Shown here piece after piece: positions 25,607 through 34,353 of a stretch of DNA of 64,000 nucleotides; positions within the stretch are counted from its first letter, which is position 1; each line of letters opens with the position of its first letter. The notes beneath the pieces were generated by a model, which searched no databases, was not told the origin of the DNA, and saw only the letters and a list, made by a program, of their open reading frames with translations. The translations under genes and the position numbers were made by a program. Source of the DNA: Anaerosporobacter mobilis DSM 15930. GTDB lineage: Bacteria; Bacillota; Clostridia; Lachnospirales; Lachnospiraceae. The DNA is taken from contig NZ_FRCP01000015.1 of the NCBI RefSeq assembly GCF_900142955.1, positions 120,270 through 184,269 on the forward strand, read 5' to 3'.

Positions 25607-25628
25607 AAGGAGACTGTCAAGTCTCCTT
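25607..25628 (-). terminator. Intrinsic terminator of the acetyltransferase gene at 25653
   Basis: AAGGAGACT and AGTCTCCTT form a perfect 9-bp stem with a 4-nt loop, followed on the minus strand by TCTTTTT. It lies 24 nt after the stop codon. Confidence 0.88.
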
Positions 25629-25652
25629 CCTAGCTTTCATTATTAAATTTCC

Positions 25653-26180
25653 CTAAAGTATACACTCTAATTGACAATCACAGGGCTCTTGTTCCACATG
25701 TTTAGGATTATATTCCACCGCTTCAACGCAACCCATCGACTTATAGAATTCCTGAGTTTCTACCGCTGAATGTGCTGATATATATAGCTTCTTGGCACCA
25801 TGACTCTTCGCCCAATCCGCTGCTAATCGGAATAACTTACGTCCCAGCCCACTTCCTCGCATATCCTGCGAAACGTGAATACTAGATAAGTCAAGATATT
25901 CCTTATTGATTCCGAATAATTGTGATTCCACAGAAGTAAACCCTTTAAGTTTTCCATCTACGAATGCCCCATAAACAACTCCTCTCGTTGTTATAGTATT
26001 CTTTAGACAGTCAACTAGTATCTGATACTCTTCTTCGGACCATTCATCAATGAAAGGATCATCTTTAATTACCCATTCTCCATCAATCTTTCTATAGCAT
26101 CTTGTAACTTCCTGACGACGTACAAAATGATTGAATAACTCTCGATTCATCTCTTCTATTGTTAATTCTTTTATATTCAT
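25653..26180 (-). CDS. GNAT-family N-acetyltransferase
   Basis: This is a 175-aa Gcn5-related acetyltransferase. The acetyl-CoA binding motif A is visible as LSSIHVSQDMRGSGLGRKLFRLAADWAKSHGA (about 95-130), followed by LYISAHSAVETQEFYKSMG. The C-terminal tail PCDCQLECIL contains three cysteines, which is unusual and might bind metal. It stands alone between its own terminator and the clpP-like gene region. The substrate cannot be predicted. Confidence 0.85.
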   Translation of the reverse strand: MNIKELTIEEMNRELFNHFVRRQEVTRCYRKIDGEWVIKDDPFIDEWSEEEYQILVDCLKNTITTRGVVYGAFVDGKLKGFTSVESQLFGINKEYLDLSSIHVSQDMRGSGLGRKLFRLAADWAKSHGAKKLYISAHSAVETQEFYKSMGCVEAVEYNPKHVEQEPCDCQLECIL

Positions 26181-26300
26181 TATGATACCTCTTATCTTAA
26201 TCTGTTACTTATTCAAACCGTTCATTTAATAGGCTTACTACCCTCATCTTTGAACTCATCCTCACCCCTTAATCATTGATACATAAGACTATACTCTTCC

Positions 26301-26328
26301 AAGCTTGTTATTGCAAGCTTGTTATTGC
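26301..26328. repeat. 14-bp perfect tandem duplication
   Basis: AAGCTTGTTATTGC occurs twice head to tail (26301-26314 and 26315-26328) in the interval between the clpP-like gene and the acetyltransferase gene. It has no evident function; it may be part of a weak hairpin after the clpP-like gene. Confidence 0.8.
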
Positions 26329-26348
26329 GAGCCTCTTCTTGATATACT

Positions 26349-26930
26349 CTACTCAATAATATTGTCTACTATACCATAACTTTTAGCCTCAAGTGCTGTC
26401 ATATAATAATCACGCTCGCAGTCTATTTCTATTTGCTTTATATCTTTACCTGTATTTTGCGATAAAATCCGATTAATTCGTTCTTTCGTATCAAGAATAT
26501 GCTTTGCAACAATATTAATATCCGTAGCCTGCGCAGGTCCATTGATACCACCCGAAGGCTGATGAATCAAGATTTCGGCATTCGGTAAAGCAAATCTCTT
26601 TCCTTTTGCCCCTCCCGCAAGTAAGAAGGCTCCCATACTTGCCGCTACTCCAATACAGATGGTTGAAACATTACATTTCAAATAATTCATCGTATCATAG
26701 ATTGCTAGCCCCGAAGATATACTTCCACCCGGACTATTAATATATAAGCTGATATCCTTTTTATAATCCAATGATTCAAGATATAATAGTTGCGCCACAA
26801 TTGAGGTCGCTACTGCATCTGTAACCTCTTCTCCTAGAAATACAATTCTGTCATTAAGTAGTCTTGAATAGATATCATAACTTCTCTCGCTATTTCCTGT
26901 TTGTTGAACCACGTATGGTATATAACTCAC
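26349..26930 (-). CDS. Second ClpP-type serine protease (ClpP2), coupled to an AraC regulator
   Basis: The 193-aa protein is read from GTG at 26930. It keeps the full ClpP triad Ser98 (AASMGAF), His123 (LIHQPSGG) and Asp174 (CERDYYMT), and is highly similar to the main ClpP at 48317-48901. There is a two-residue insertion after the catalytic His (GGINGPAQATDI against GGARGQATDI). The GTG start was preferred to an upstream ATG because it gives the canonical N-terminus SYIPYVVQQ, has a GGGAGAGG ribosome site, and overlaps the stop of the AraC gene in a GTGA arrangement, implying translational coupling. ClpP works as a tetradecamer with Clp ATPases; a paralogue might form mixed or separate complexes. 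Confidence 0.9.
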   Translation of the reverse strand: MSYIPYVVQQTGNSERSYDIYSRLLNDRIVFLGEEVTDAVATSIVAQLLYLESLDYKKDISLYINSPGGSISSGLAIYDTMNYLKCNVSTICIGVAASMGAFLLAGGAKGKRFALPNAEILIHQPSGGINGPAQATDINIVAKHILDTKERINRILSQNTGKDIKQIEIDCERDYYMTALEAKSYGIVDNIIE

Positions 26931-27340
26931 GCTGCCATCCTCTCCCATCTCATAATAATTGTATTAGGATTATGTGGTTGCGAATGGATCTGTCTTATTT
27001 TCGGTGCCTCGGTCATTCTATAATGGTTATTCCGATAACTTGCTGGTGAACATTCAAATCTTTGACCAAAGGCTTTCGTGAAGGATTGTTGCGAAGTATA
27101 ACCAATCATCTGTGCAATCTCAATAATTGGGGTATCTGTATTCAACAAAAGCCATTCTGCCTCAAACAAACGTCTCTCCATAATGTAAGCATATAGTGTT
27201 TTCCCAGTACTTTCAGCGAACATTCTATTCAAATGATACTTGGAATATCCGAATTCTTTTGCTAGAAGATTAAGACTAATCTCCTCTGAAAAATGCTTTT
27301 CAATATATTTTTTAATATTCGATACACTAGTATAATCCAT
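26927..27340 (-). CDS. AraC-family regulator consisting of the DNA-binding domain only
   Basis: This 137-aa protein is read from ATG 27340 after GGAGGTTGTTAT. It contains the two helix-turn-helix motifs of AraC/XylS proteins: LNLLAKEFGYSKYHLNRMFAEST and PIIEIAQMIGYTSQQSFTKAFGQRFECSPASYR. There is no recognisable sensor domain; the C-terminal 25 residues (IRQIHSQPHNPNTIIM) are unrelated. Its stop codon overlaps the start of the second clpP, so the two proteins are made from one message. It could respond to stress like MarA/SoxS-type single-domain regulators, but this is inference. Confidence 0.88.
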   Translation of the reverse strand: MDYTSVSNIKKYIEKHFSEEISLNLLAKEFGYSKYHLNRMFAESTGKTLYAYIMERRLFEAEWLLLNTDTPIIEIAQMIGYTSQQSFTKAFGQRFECSPASYRNNHYRMTEAPKIRQIHSQPHNPNTIIMRWERMAA

Positions 27341-27418
27341 ATAACAACCTCCTATAGGATTAATAATAAAGCATTGATATTCCAAAAGTCTTATCCGAAA
27401 ATGCTATTTTCAAAATAA

Positions 27419-27754
27419 TTAGTCTAACTGTAATGTTTTATTAAATACTTTTCCTAAAATCTCTTGTGGAATCTCTTGCCCTAGGAAAATCTGCAACATT
27501 CCTTTTGGTGTAATTTTAAAACCAGATAATTCTGATTTATATGTAATGATCTCTTTTGCCTCAATATTCAAATGATCTTTAAAAGGAATTATTCTAACGA
27601 AATTCTCCCCAACGTAAAAGCTCGGTAACTTTGCCCAAAGTTTTTCCTCGATTTCTACGGAAACACTATCTTTGATTAGCTCACTTATTTGACAAAACAT
27701 ATTCTTAATTTCATCATTATGTATTGCAATTAATTGTTCGAATTCTATATTCAT
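27419..27754 (-). CDS. DUF1801/YdhG-like small protein
   Basis: The 111-aa protein matches the YdhG/frataxin-fold DUF1801 pattern: an N-terminal helix, LWAKLPSFYVGENFVRIIPFKDHLNIEA, then GFKITPKGMLQIFLGQEIPQEIL. The family has an iron-chaperone-like (Fra/CyaY) fold in Bacillus but is often of unknown function. It lies in a run of small, separately transcribed accessory genes, 79 bp after the AraC start. It may be an independent unit. Confidence 0.75.
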   Translation of the reverse strand: MNIEFEQLIAIHNDEIKNMFCQISELIKDSVSVEIEEKLWAKLPSFYVGENFVRIIPFKDHLNIEAKEIITYKSELSGFKITPKGMLQIFLGQEIPQEILGKVFNKTLQLD

Positions 27755-27836
27755 TTTTCCTCCTATATTCTTATCTTACATCTTCTTACTATACCCACAT
27801 ACTTCAACTCCTAGTAGTTTGTTCTATATTCTACCT

Positions 27837-28211
27837 CTATATAAACAAACACCATCTAACGCCAAACTTATCAATTAAATCAGTACACAAAGGACTAAAA
27901 TCACACAGACCTAGAGGAACGATTATTTCACTACCTTCTTTTAATATCTCGTAAGCCTTTGTTACTTGACCTTCCTTCCCTTCTCCATAGTGAAGGCAAA
28001 ACTGCATTGTGTTACCTGTTACTCTTTCTTCCATTCCATCATTTAACTCAGCCACTGCTAACGTATTCCCACAGATATCAAGTTCACAATGATAATAATT
28101 ATCTTCCCCATCTTTTACGTTGAATCCTAATGTTGCGTCAAAGGCTTTCATATAAGTATCCACCGCTTCTTTACTATCTTTTGTATAGACTTGCATCATA
28201 ATTCGATTCAT
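27837..28211 (-). CDS. VOC-family (glyoxalase/PhnB-like) protein
   Basis: This 124-aa vicinal-oxygen-chelate fold protein is of the PhnB/DUF1428-like type, with paired beta-alpha-beta-beta-beta modules: MMQVYTKDSKEAVDTYMKAF at the N-terminus and the terminal FSPLCTDLIDKFGVRWCLFI. Members often bind metal or hydrophobic ligands and are annotated without substrate. It is one of several small accessory genes here. The start has an AGGAGG site. Confidence 0.82.
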   Translation of the reverse strand: MNRIMMQVYTKDSKEAVDTYMKAFDATLGFNVKDGEDNYYHCELDICGNTLAVAELNDGMEERVTGNTMQFCLHYGEGKEGQVTKAYEILKEGSEIIVPLGLCDFSPLCTDLIDKFGVRWCLFI

Positions 28212-28328
28212 ATTATACCTCCTGTATCTTATATTACTTTCCTACCATGGAATCTTAATTCATATACGAAATCATTGTTTTTTACTACTTCCCAATTAAC
28301 GTAACTATTTCAAATCTACCTTAAAAGA

Positions 28329-28781
28329 TTATAAATTCTTATACATTACATAATTTGTTAAGAAAATCCCATTTCTTTTGACCTGTTGTTCCTTAATTAC
28401 CTCATATCCCCTCTTTTCGAAAAAGGGTCTTGCCGTAATTGATGCATGGGTTGTTACCCTTGATGTAGATAGATGTGTTTCTAATCTATCACAGATTGTA
28501 GTTGCAACCCCTCTATGCTGAAAATCCTTATGTACATACAAACGATCCAGATATCCATCTTCTGTGATATCACCAAAACCTATAATTTTATCCTCTTCTA
28601 CAGCCACCAATGTGTAATGCTCAAGGAAAGAACGATTCCAGGATTCCGTATCTACTTCACCAGTTGCCCAAACTTCTAATTGCTCTTTTGAATAGTCTAT
28701 TGCATTAATGGTATGTACCGTATTGTAGAATAACTCTGCAATCTCTTTACAGTCGCTTGTGGTATAATCTCTAATCTTCAT
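28329..28781 (-). CDS. GNAT-family N-acetyltransferase
   Basis: The 150-aa Gcn5-type acetyltransferase has motif A in LDRLYVHKDFQHRGVATTICDRLETHL (about 86-112) with the Q/RxxGxA/G acetyl-CoA loop, followed by ASITARPFFEKRGYEVIKEQ. It resembles the YafP/ElaA-like group. It is 27 bp upstream of nothing it must share; another acetyltransferase gene ends 28 bp before its start, so the two may be co-transcribed. Confidence 0.86.
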   Translation of the reverse strand: MKIRDYTTSDCKEIAELFYNTVHTINAIDYSKEQLEVWATGEVDTESWNRSFLEHYTLVAVEEDKIIGFGDITEDGYLDRLYVHKDFQHRGVATTICDRLETHLSTSRVTTHASITARPFFEKRGYEVIKEQQVKRNGIFLTNYVMYKNL

Positions 28782-28808
28782 AATTCTCCCCTCAGTAATA
28801 CTCTACTT

Positions 28809-29258
28809 CTATCTCTTACAAATTCTTTTTAGATATACCATATCAATAAGCTGCTTCCCACACTCATAGATTGGCTGGTCATAATTATCTGTGAAAAAAT
28901 TCTTAATACGATGGGATTCCTCAAATCCACATCTCTTATAAAACGGTATCGTAAGATCACTATCTCCTGTACCTACAAGCAAGGTATCACCTTCATCTTC
29001 ATAGAATTCCACTACATGTTCAATTAGCTTCTTTCCATAACCTTTTCCTTGATACTTAGGTTCAGTTGCAATATTTTTAATTTCAAACGTACCGTCGCCT
29101 TCCTTGGTTACAACACAAATTGCCTTTAAATCCTCCTCGAAGAGAGCAAACATATCTCCTCTTTCTAAATACTTATCAATCATATTTTCCTGCTCATCTG
29201 CTAAGAGAAGTAGCTCTATATACCTCTTCTTATTTCCTAGTATTCGTTCAATTCTCAT
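28809..29258 (-). CDS. GNAT-family N-acetyltransferase
   Basis: The 149-aa Gcn5-type acetyltransferase has the acetyl-CoA loop EPKYQGKGYGKKLIEHV (about 66-82), followed by GTGDSDLTIPFYKRCGFEESHRIKNFF. This TGDS-IPFYKRCGF arrangement is a common clostridial clade, annotated only as acetyltransferase. It precedes the similar gene at 28329-28781 by 28 bp. Confidence 0.87.
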   Translation of the reverse strand: MRIERILGNKKRYIELLLLADEQENMIDKYLERGDMFALFEEDLKAICVVTKEGDGTFEIKNIATEPKYQGKGYGKKLIEHVVEFYEDEGDTLLVGTGDSDLTIPFYKRCGFEESHRIKNFFTDNYDQPIYECGKQLIDMVYLKRICKR

Positions 29259-29308
29259 CTAATTGTCTCCCTTATAACATTTACATAAGATATTCTTTTG
29301 CATACCCC

Positions 29309-30190
29309 CTATTTCAATGGCTCTAAATCAATTACTACAATCTCTGGTGGATTAAATACACGAGGAATTATATTTCTACTCAATCCACGACTTACAACCA
29401 TAGTTGTATCCTCTAATTCATATAGGCCACCTGCGTATTTAGGAAATAATCCTTGATTCGGTGCTAACAAACCATTTAATATTCCTGGTATTCTCACCTG
29501 ACCTCCATGTGCATGACCTGCAACTACTAAATCAAAACCACTATTCTTATATATCTCTGTTAATTCTGGCCTATGTGACAATAGAATAGAATAGATTCCA
29601 TCTCCAGTTTCCTCATTACAGTTATTAAATTGCTCACGCCATTCATCCGTTATTCCATCTTCATAATATGCGTAACCATTGAAACCATATGGATCATCCA
29701 CACCCGCTATACGAATTTGCTGTCCGTCCACTTCAATAAGCGATGAATTTCCTTCAAGTATTGTAACTCCATATGACCGAATCATTTCCTTTATGTAGGT
29801 AACTTCTCCAGACAAAAATTCATGATTTCCCGTCACATAATAGCAAGGATACTTCCTTCCAATTGCTGATAACAGTAGTTTTGTTCCCTTATGTGGTACT
29901 TTATCTACCGCAATATCTCCCACCAAAATAATCACATCCGGGTCGTACGTTTGTATCTTCTCTATTAAATTCTTCTGTTTACTACCGTATATAGTACTAT
30001 GCAAATCAGTTATCGCCATAATTCTAACGGGTGACTTTATTTTATCACTGTTGACATTATATTGTTTAACCGTTAAACCTTGCCATAGTGCCACTGTACC
30101 AAACATAAGAACACCTATAGTAGAAAGCACTTTCACAGATTTTGATATTTTCTTATTCTTATTTGCTATATCTCTTTTATTTTTTCTCAT
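29309..30190 (-). CDS. Membrane-anchored metallophosphoesterase (YaeI/YkuE-type)
   Basis: The 293-aa protein has an N-terminal basic segment and a signal-anchor (about residues 18-45) followed by a calcineurin-like phosphoesterase domain. The metal-binding motifs are in order: ITDLH (about 59-63), GDIAVDKV, GNHEFLSG, LSHRPEL and AGHAHGGQVRIPG. The related YkuE and YaeI/LpxG enzymes act outside the membrane or on lipid phosphoesters. Its start overlaps the preceding reductase-like gene by 14 bp, so they are co-translated. Confidence 0.88.
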   Translation of the reverse strand: MRKNKRDIANKNKKISKSVKVLSTIGVLMFGTVALWQGLTVKQYNVNSDKIKSPVRIMAITDLHSTIYGSKQKNLIEKIQTYDPDVIILVGDIAVDKVPHKGTKLLLSAIGRKYPCYYVTGNHEFLSGEVTYIKEMIRSYGVTILEGNSSLIEVDGQQIRIAGVDDPYGFNGYAYYEDGITDEWREQFNNCNEETGDGIYSILLSHRPELTEIYKNSGFDLVVAGHAHGGQVRIPGILNGLLAPNQGLFPKYAGGLYELEDTTMVVSRGLSRNIIPRVFNPPEIVVIDLEPLK

Positions 30191-30707
30191 ATATTAAATC
30201 GATCATTCCATTATTACTTTCACTCGATATAAGCTTTAACTTAACCCTCTCATTCTTATCATGAAACAAACGAATTCCCTTTCCTAATATAGTTGGTATT
30301 ACTGTTATATGATATCGATCAATCAAATCTTCTTTCATAAATTGATTCACCACATTAGCACCACCACAAACCCAAATATTTTCACCTGACTCCGTTTTTA
30401 TATTCTCAATTAAATGCTTTATATTCTCGTCTGTAAATACAATACCCTCATCTGATTTAACATTCTTATGTGTTAATACGTAAGACTTCATGCCTTTGTA
30501 AGGCCAATTCCCTGGTGCTAATTCTGTAGTTATTTGAAGATATGTTGTATACCCCATAACAACCGTATCTATAGTCTGTATAAAATTTTCATAACTTCCC
30601 ATCTCTTCACTTGTAGCATCCTGCCCACTTAGCCACTCTATATCTCCGGATTCGGTGGCAATAAATCCATCTAAACTCATTGCTATATATAAAATAACTT
30701 TTCTCAC
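30177..30707 (-). CDS. Dihydrofolate-reductase-like (RibD C-terminal domain) protein
   Basis: The 176-aa protein is of the RibD_C/YyaP-YwjB family: VILYIAMSLDGFIATESGDIEWL at the N-terminus, FIQTIDTVVMGYTTY, ENIWVCGGANVVNQFMKEDLIDRYHITVIPTILGKGIRLF. The fold is that of DHFR and binds NADPH. Its physiological substrate is not known, and it is not a true folA. It overlaps the metallophosphoesterase gene by 14 bp. Confidence 0.88.
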   Translation of the reverse strand: MRKVILYIAMSLDGFIATESGDIEWLSGQDATSEEMGSYENFIQTIDTVVMGYTTYLQITTELAPGNWPYKGMKSYVLTHKNVKSDEGIVFTDENIKHLIENIKTESGENIWVCGGANVVNQFMKEDLIDRYHITVIPTILGKGIRLFHDKNERVKLKLISSESNNGMIDLIYEKK

Positions 30708-30948
30708 TGCCTACCTCACATTCTATCTAATTAAATAATAGTATAGTATAGCATAATTCTTCTCTTCATACATGATATTTATGCTTTCATAAAAATCTTA
30801 TTCAATATTTATACTACCATAAGAAATATAAGTCTCCAACATTTTCTTTAATAGTCAAAAAGACCCATGTCTATACTTAGATAGATATAAGTCTTTTCTC
30901 ATTGTGATTAAATAACAATTTTTAACCATATAATAACTTATGATTTAG

Positions 30949-31413
30949 CTAAAATCTCGACTTTTCATAATTATACGGAATACTTGTCCCTACCAACACA
31001 TCCTCTATTTTATCAATAATTAACCAATCATCCATGTTACCTTGATGATCAAACTCCAATGGTTCTATTTCTTTTACGTTCTCGAACTCCACAAGGCACA
31101 AAAACTTTTTGTTCCAACGAATTCTTTGTTTCTCAGAAAGATTTAGTTTGGGTTGGTATTCATCAAATATTTGGATTATTTCCGCTTCTGATAATTTCAC
31201 AAAATTATGCACATTCTTCACAGTAGCACACGCAGATATCTCCCCAGTCCCTTTTTCCATAAAATATAACTTCTCATTCTCAAATACTCGACTATGAGGA
31301 ATCTTTCTTCCTGCCGCCCCACGTACAACCATGGTTTTCATACCCTCCATAATCTTATCTAAAACTCTCTCTCCCTTTTTACCAATATTATCACAATACA
31401 CGAGATGTACCAT
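30949..31413 (-). CDS. Small PUA/ASCH-like protein, function unknown
   Basis: The 154-aa protein is read from ATG 31413, two bases after the stop of the upstream AraC/GyrI regulator and preceded by AAGGAAGG inside that gene. A longer frame starting at 31446 would overlap more and lacks a better site. The pattern KTMVVRGAAGRKIPHSRVF, KLYFMEKGTGEISACATV and FLCLVEFENVKEIEPLEF resembles PUA-like ASCH/EVE domains, which bind modified bases or RNA. I give this only as a fold-level guess. The tight spacing suggests translational coupling with the regulator. Confidence 0.65.
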   Translation of the reverse strand: MVHLVYCDNIGKKGERVLDKIMEGMKTMVVRGAAGRKIPHSRVFENEKLYFMEKGTGEISACATVKNVHNFVKLSEAEIIQIFDEYQPKLNLSEKQRIRWNKKFLCLVEFENVKEIEPLEFDHQGNMDDWLIIDKIEDVLVGTSIPYNYEKSRF

Positions 31414-31415
31414 AG

Positions 31416-32270
31416 TTAGCTTTCCTTCCTTACTACAGGAATCCAAACTTCATACTTCGCATTCTGAGGGTCTTGATTACTATACACCTCTATGTCTGGG
31501 GCATTGGCATATTCATACCCAGAGCTTGGAAGCCATTCTGTTACGATTCTTTTCTCTAATTCCTGAATTGATAAATGTATTCCTTCTCCCTCAAATATTG
31601 CCCATGTAGCTGCTGGAACGATATACTCTTCCAACTCTTCATCTAATTGCTGATTCGACGCAACTGCTATAAAATAGCGCCATTCGTTTTCGTCATTACA
31701 AGCACTTACACCAAGTAATCCTTTTAAATCACAATCCATATTCATTGCAAGTTTTTGAATTGTTCCATCCACAGCAGCCTTTTGCCACATATCCGGAACA
31801 ACCTCAAAGTTCTTCTCGATTTCTTTATCCAGTGGGATTGATATTCCAATAATACGAAATGCCTCTTTTTTCTCAATTCTGTAATTCATCTCACGTTCTC
31901 CTTTAATCATTACTCGAAAACTAATAGGAGGGAATGCCTTAAGAACGATGCCAACTTCTTTCGCCTGTGATGGTGTAATTCCATGAACACTCTTGAAAGC
32001 ACGATTAAACGCCGTTGGAGAATCATAGCCATACTTTAATGATACATCTATTACCTTCTTGTTATCACTTTGTAACTCAACAGCCGCGAGAGACATCTTC
32101 CTTTTTCTTATATATTCCGATAATGGCATACCAGCCATATACGTAAACATTCTTTGAAAATGATAGGTACCACAGCATGCAATCTTCGCTACTTGTTCCA
32201 TATCAATATCTCCGCTCATATTCTCTTCCATATAATTAATCGCACTATTTAGTCTCTCGACCCATTCCAT
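31416..32270 (-). CDS. AraC-family regulator with GyrI-like effector-binding domain
   Basis: This is a 284-aa protein. An N-terminal pair of helix-turn-helix motifs (DMEQVAKIACCGTYHFQRMFTYMAG and VIDVSLKYGYDSPTAFNRAFKSVHGITPSQ, residues 1-110) is followed by a GyrI/Rob-type effector domain (about 128-284) with YRIEKKEAFRIIGI and the end YEVWIPV. Clostridial proteins of this design often sense small toxic molecules and control pumps or detoxification. The next gene (31413) starts two bases after its stop. Confidence 0.9.
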   Translation of the reverse strand: MEWVERLNSAINYMEENMSGDIDMEQVAKIACCGTYHFQRMFTYMAGMPLSEYIRKRKMSLAAVELQSDNKKVIDVSLKYGYDSPTAFNRAFKSVHGITPSQAKEVGIVLKAFPPISFRVMIKGEREMNYRIEKKEAFRIIGISIPLDKEIEKNFEVVPDMWQKAAVDGTIQKLAMNMDCDLKGLLGVSACNDENEWRYFIAVASNQQLDEELEEYIVPAATWAIFEGEGIHLSIQELEKRIVTEWLPSSGYEYANAPDIEVYSNQDPQNAKYEVWIPVVRKES

Positions 32271-32440
32271 ATTGTCTTCTCCCCCTACTATACTGTATTT
32301 TAAGTAATGATTCCTCGCATTTACTGCACCAAATTACGAGGTAATAATGAAAAGTTAAACTGTCCTACAATACATCTTTCTCAATTGCTTTGGCTAAGAT
32401 ACTTTTCTATCTAAATAAATCTACTATATTTAACTGGAAC

Positions 32441-34270
32441 TTAAAAAGAACGTAAAAGGTCTGCATACCAAAATATTACTTCGCCAATACGATATAATTC
32501 AGATTCTTTACAGCTTTCACGCCATAATTCCTTATAATTGTGATACCAATATTCTAAACGAGCCGCTAAATCCGAATTCGTATTTCTATCCTTTATCGCT
32601 AATGAAATCTCATTCCACAAAGAGATACCCTCAGTCGCAATAACATAAGCCTTAACCAAAGGTCTTTTTGTTGAATCCATACAACTTAATATCCCATAAA
32701 GTTGTGCAATCAACTGCGTTAACTTCTTGTTTGCCTCCAAAATATCATATTCATTCATATCCTCAATTAACTTCTCTGATCCATAATCTCCAATTTTGTC
32801 CTCCTTCCTTTCCTTATAACCAACGATATGGAACCATGGGAACTTGGTCTGCTTTGATAATTGCTCCACGATAGAAACAAATTTTCTCGTTTGGTCTCTA
32901 TATTCGATCCACGATATATCCTCATTAATACTTTCAAAGCCTGGTATCACTTTGTTCCACGAGAACGCTGCACCATATATCATTCCAACCATTGAAAACT
33001 CAGGGTGATTTACATGACCATAATCTCCCCAGTCTGTATTCAGAACACCAATTGCATCATATTGATATGCATAGGTACACATTCTTTTAATATTCTCATA
33101 TGCATCAGCGCTGGCATTCACTAATTGATTCCAACCTATTACACCTGGACAAAGAATCTGTTTCGCTCCTGCCTCCTTAAGTCGTTTCGCATTCGTATCT
33201 TCTTGATTCGGTTCATACCCCCAATTCAAACAAATAGTTTCTTCCGGAAGTTCTTTAATAGCAGACGGAAAAGCGGAAATTACATCCCCCCAGAACATTG
33301 GCGTCTTACCTTTTTCAATTAGATATTCACATATCTTATGTACAAAATCAATATAAATCTGTCTCTCTCCAACTTGGTCAGCCAATGCCTTGCTTCTACC
33401 TTTACCTAAATCAAAGGTTTCATCTCCGCATAAGTTAAAATACTTCGATGAGAATAGTGGCATATATTCTTCTAACATGCGTATAACAAGTTTCATACTC
33501 TCTGGATTGCTAACATCAAGTGTGTGATGATGTTGACGGTCAAAGAACGCGAATGGTGCTTCACTCGAGTTTGGTAACTCACATAGATGTGCATACGTTT
33601 TCGTACTTAGTACTTTGTATAGGTGACCAAAACTTGCAATTGAAGGTACTAAATCAATATTAAGTTTCTTGCAATACACATCTAACTCCATAATTTCTTC
33701 TGGTGTCAAAGGAGTATCATCTCTCCATACCTCGCTAAAATCGCGAAACAAAAAACTGTGCTCTACATATAACTGCAATTGATTAATTTTATAGAATGAT
33801 AATTTGTCCGCTAATGCCTTTAGGGAATCCAATGTAGGTATTCTGCCTCTCGTTACATCGTGATAAAACCCTCTATGCTTCATATCCGGATAATCTTTTA
33901 TTATTACTTCAGGCAATACAGCCCCGTAGTTATCTATCATTTGTCTTAGTGTTTGTATACCATATAGTACCCCCGCGTAGTCACCACCTACAATGCAAAT
34001 TACATTTTCTTCAATTACTATAGTATACTCTTCCTCTGATAAATCTTGGCTTACCTCTATGTATATCTGCTGAGGCCCCTTTTTTCCCTTACAAATAGGG
34101 ACTGTATACCCCAGACAATTCTTAATATGTGTTTGTAATAATCTCATAGAATACATATAATCGTTTGATAACTCTTCATCATAAACAATTGGGCACTGAT
34201 AACCAATTGTAAATACAACTCCCTTTTTTCCTATCGTTATGTCATGAGCCTTAGGTATTAATCGTAACAT
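32441..34270 (-). CDS. Glycoside hydrolase family 20-type enzyme (beta-N-acetylhexosaminidase-like)
   Basis: The protein is 609 aa from the ATG at 34270; an in-frame ATG lies 12 nt upstream (34282). Residues about 30-125 form a GH20b-like alpha/beta domain (EEEYTIVIEENVICIVGGDYAGVLYGIQTL) and the catalytic TIM barrel starts at DMKHRGFYHDVTRGRIPT. The GH20 Asp-Glu pair appears as CGDETFDLG (about 281-289). There is no signal peptide, so it would be cytoplasmic, acting on imported N-acetylhexosaminides. The gene stands alone with its own promoter, a roughly 175-nt leader and a small upstream ORF ending 2 nt before the start. Confidence 0.82.
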   Translation of the reverse strand: MLRLIPKAHDITIGKKGVVFTIGYQCPIVYDEELSNDYMYSMRLLQTHIKNCLGYTVPICKGKKGPQQIYIEVSQDLSEEEYTIVIEENVICIVGGDYAGVLYGIQTLRQMIDNYGAVLPEVIIKDYPDMKHRGFYHDVTRGRIPTLDSLKALADKLSFYKINQLQLYVEHSFLFRDFSEVWRDDTPLTPEEIMELDVYCKKLNIDLVPSIASFGHLYKVLSTKTYAHLCELPNSSEAPFAFFDRQHHHTLDVSNPESMKLVIRMLEEYMPLFSSKYFNLCGDETFDLGKGRSKALADQVGERQIYIDFVHKICEYLIEKGKTPMFWGDVISAFPSAIKELPEETICLNWGYEPNQEDTNAKRLKEAGAKQILCPGVIGWNQLVNASADAYENIKRMCTYAYQYDAIGVLNTDWGDYGHVNHPEFSMVGMIYGAAFSWNKVIPGFESINEDISWIEYRDQTRKFVSIVEQLSKQTKFPWFHIVGYKERKEDKIGDYGSEKLIEDMNEYDILEANKKLTQLIAQLYGILSCMDSTKRPLVKAYVIATEGISLWNEISLAIKDRNTNSDLAARLEYWYHNYKELWRESCKESELYRIGEVIFWYADLLRSF

Positions 34271-34272
34271 AT

Positions 34273-34353
34273 TTATAACCATTCCTTTCTAAAAAACCTG
34301 CGGACTTTGAGGCGCAGGCACAAATTTAAGCGTGAAAAATCTTGATTATTCAC
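34273..34353 (-). CDS. Putative 26-codon leader ORF upstream of the GH20-type gene
   Basis: A GTG at 34353 follows AAAGGAGGATAGT, the best ribosome site in the interval. The frame runs 26 codons and stops with TAA at 34275-34273, leaving AT before the ATG at 34270. The peptide contains NLCL and ends EWL. The start codon lies in the 5' arm of a hairpin. A related 23-codon ORF precedes engB, sharing D-x-S, LCL and a near-terminal Trp at matching places, and the nucleotide sequences are also alike. It may be a coupling leader peptide or a decayed repeat. Confidence 0.45.
   Translation of the reverse strand: MNNQDFSRLNLCLRLKVRRFFRKEWL

Noticed and set aside
27419..29258. A toxin-antitoxin module in the run of small genes (DUF1801, VOC, two GNATs)
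   Set aside because: None has a DUF1778/RHH partner or the coupling typical of GNAT toxin pairs; they match ordinary accessory families.
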